In this document: one piece after another, positions 50,907-51,812 of the stretch | Numbering within the stretch: position 1 is the first letter of the stretch | How the letters are laid out: each line of letters starts with the position of its first letter | Source of the DNA: Deltaproteobacteria bacterium | GTDB lineage: Bacteria; Myxococcota_A; Polyangia; GCA-2747355; JADLHG01 | Reading direction: 5' to 3' | Assembly: GCA_020848905.1 (NCBI GenBank) | Contig: JADLHG010000060.1 | Span: 1 to 51,812, forward strand | Length of the DNA stretch: 51,812 nt | The notes under the pieces: model-generated | What the model saw: the letters and a program-made list of their open reading frames with translations, nothing else | Told to the model about the DNA's origin: nothing | The model's database searches: none | Made by a program: the position numbers and the translations under genes

Positions 50907-51395
50907 ATGCCGCGCAAAGGTGAAGTTCCGAAGCGAAAGCCGATTCCGGACCCGAAGTACTCCGATGTCCCGATGGAGACGCGGCGACGGATCACGAAGT
51001 TCATCAACGGCGTGATGCTTCGCGGAAAGAAGAATACGGCCGAGTCGATCGTCTACGGCGCGTTGGAGATCATCGCCCATCGCCTGAAGGATGATCCGAT
51101 CAAGGTCTTTGATAAGGCGCTGGCGAACGTGAAGCCGCGTCTCGAGGTTAGGAGCCGTCGCGTGGGCGGTGCGACCTATCAGGTGCCCGTGGACGTGCGC
51201 CCGGACCGGTCGGCCGCACTTGCCATGCGATGGCTGGTGGAGTATTCCCGCGGCCGCAGCGAGAAGACGATGCGCGAGAAGCTCGCAGGCGAGCTGATAG
51301 ATGCAGCGGCTGGACGCGGGACCGCGGTGAAGAAGCGCGAGGATACGCACAAGATGGCTGAGGCGAATAAGGCGTTCGCTCATTATCGGTGGTAG
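50907..51395 (+). CDS. rpsG: 30S ribosomal protein S7
   Basis: A 162-residue ribosomal protein that nucleates the head of the 30S subunit. [59 protein letters not shown] and [18 protein letters not shown] are highly conserved. A ~6-residue excess over the usual 156 is small. It lies nine bases after rpsL. In most bacteria fusA follows; here tuf is next. Confidence 0.98.
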   Translation: MPRKGEVPKRKPIPDPKYSDVPMETRRRITKFINGVMLRGKKNTAESIVYGALEIIAHRLKDDPIKVFDKALANVKPRLEVRSRRVGGATYQVPVDVRPDRSAALAMRWLVEYSRGRSEKTMREKLAGELIDAAAGRGTAVKKREDTHKMAEANKAFAHYRW

Positions 51396-51398
51396 TGA

Positions 51399-51439
51399 GG
51401 TCGCTGCAGGCGGGATAGGTTTCCCGAACCGTAGCGACC
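51399..51439 (+). other. Hairpin in the rpsG-tuf spacer
   Basis: GGTCGCT (51399-51405) pairs with AGCGACC (51433-51439), with an inner stem GGTT/AACC (51418-51421, 51427-51430). It starts three bases after the rpsG stop and has no T-run. It may protect the upstream mRNA end or mark processing in the 236-base spacer. Confidence 0.5.
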
Positions 51440-51631
51440 CGGCGACGACTACCCCGCCGAAACGTAGCGCCCTCTCACCCGGCGGCCTGGAGTAGACCCC
51501 GGCCGGAGCGATGGGAAGGCGGTACCTGAGAGAATCGTCCCGCAGCCCTATCTCGGAATTGCCCGGCTGGATCGCCGGCGAACGAATGGCCGTCCACCGC
51601 TCGAAGCGGCGCGACTAAGGAGCGACGAACC

Positions 51632-51812
51632 ATGGCGAAGGAAAAGTTCGTACGAGACAAGCCGCATGTGAACGTGGGGACGATTGGGCACATCGACCAC
51701 GGGAAGACGACGCTGACGGCGGCCATCACGAAGACGCTGGCGCTGAAGAAGTGGGCCTCGTTCGTGGCGTTCGATCAGATCGACAAGGCGCCGGAAGAGC
51801 GGGAGCGTGGGA
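51632..51812 (+). CDS. tuf: Elongation factor Tu, N-terminal part
   Basis: The first 60 codons of EF-Tu, cut by the window end. [20 protein letters not shown] leads to the P-loop [15 protein letters not shown]; Ile replaces the common Val in GHVDHGKT. The following [20 protein letters not shown] and APEERERG match EF-Tu, not EF-G. AAGGAG lies ~10 bases before the ATG. The 236-base spacer from rpsG suggests it may also have its own promoter or processing site. Confidence 0.95.
   Translation, partial: MAKEKFVRDKPHVNVGTIGHIDHGKTTLTAAITKTLALKKWASFVAFDQIDKAPEERERG

Overview
The window is high-GC chromosomal DNA that reads like a deltaproteobacterial/myxobacterial-type genome (Myxococcota or a relative). 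Supporting signs are a CarD/CdnL-type regulator, many Cys-rich or Asp/Arg-rich lipoproteins without obvious homologues, an AgmX/PglI-type C-terminal domain, a membrane Ser/Thr-kinase-like protein with a PEGA tail, and dense operons with ATGA start/stop overlaps. The assignment is inferred from gene content; no 16S sequence is present.

Layout. 1-430: end of an rRNA operon (23S 3' end, 5S, terminator). 872-4854: a Gln-rich secreted or membrane protein, a PilZ-like protein and a four-repeat lipoprotein. 4835-11328 (minus): one apparent operon of TonB-dependent receptor, lipoprotein, nicotinate phosphoribosyltransferase, PRPP synthetase and a nicotinamidase-NUDIX fusion, with a consensus promoter and a long leader ending in an intrinsic terminator. 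11357-17529 (minus): complex I genes nuoABCDGHI. 17665-24488: macro-domain protein, alpha/beta-hydrolase-like protein, Pcm, Yip1-like protein, CarD, lipoproteins and a lytic transglycosylase. 24529-32975: nadB, a TPR/AIM24-like protein, pgsA, and ileS-lspA-lspA-lgt. 33058-38600: a lipoprotein, both subunits of an archaeal-type DNA topoisomerase VI, and a TPR/AgmX protein. 38610-41533 (minus): a membrane pseudokinase translationally coupled to four consecutive EutN/CcmL-type (BMC-P) shell pentamer genes. 41738-44331: deoxynucleoside kinase, panB, panC. 44401-50301: a polyphosphate cluster (Ppx/GppA-HD, Ppk1, CYTH-like/CHAD, SixA). 50388-51812: ribosomal genes rpsL, rpsG and the start of tuf, without fusA between them.

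The most notable systems are (1) the pseudokinase plus four BMC-P operon, which has no hexameric shell protein in view; (2) the bacterial topoisomerase VI operon with Lys-rich extensions on subunit B; and (3) the NAD-salvage operon that begins with an outer-membrane receptor and ends with a nicotinamidase-NUDIX fusion, suggesting uptake and recycling of a pyridine compound under leader attenuation. NAD metabolism recurs: nadB (de novo), pncA/pncB/prs (salvage), a macro domain, and complex I.
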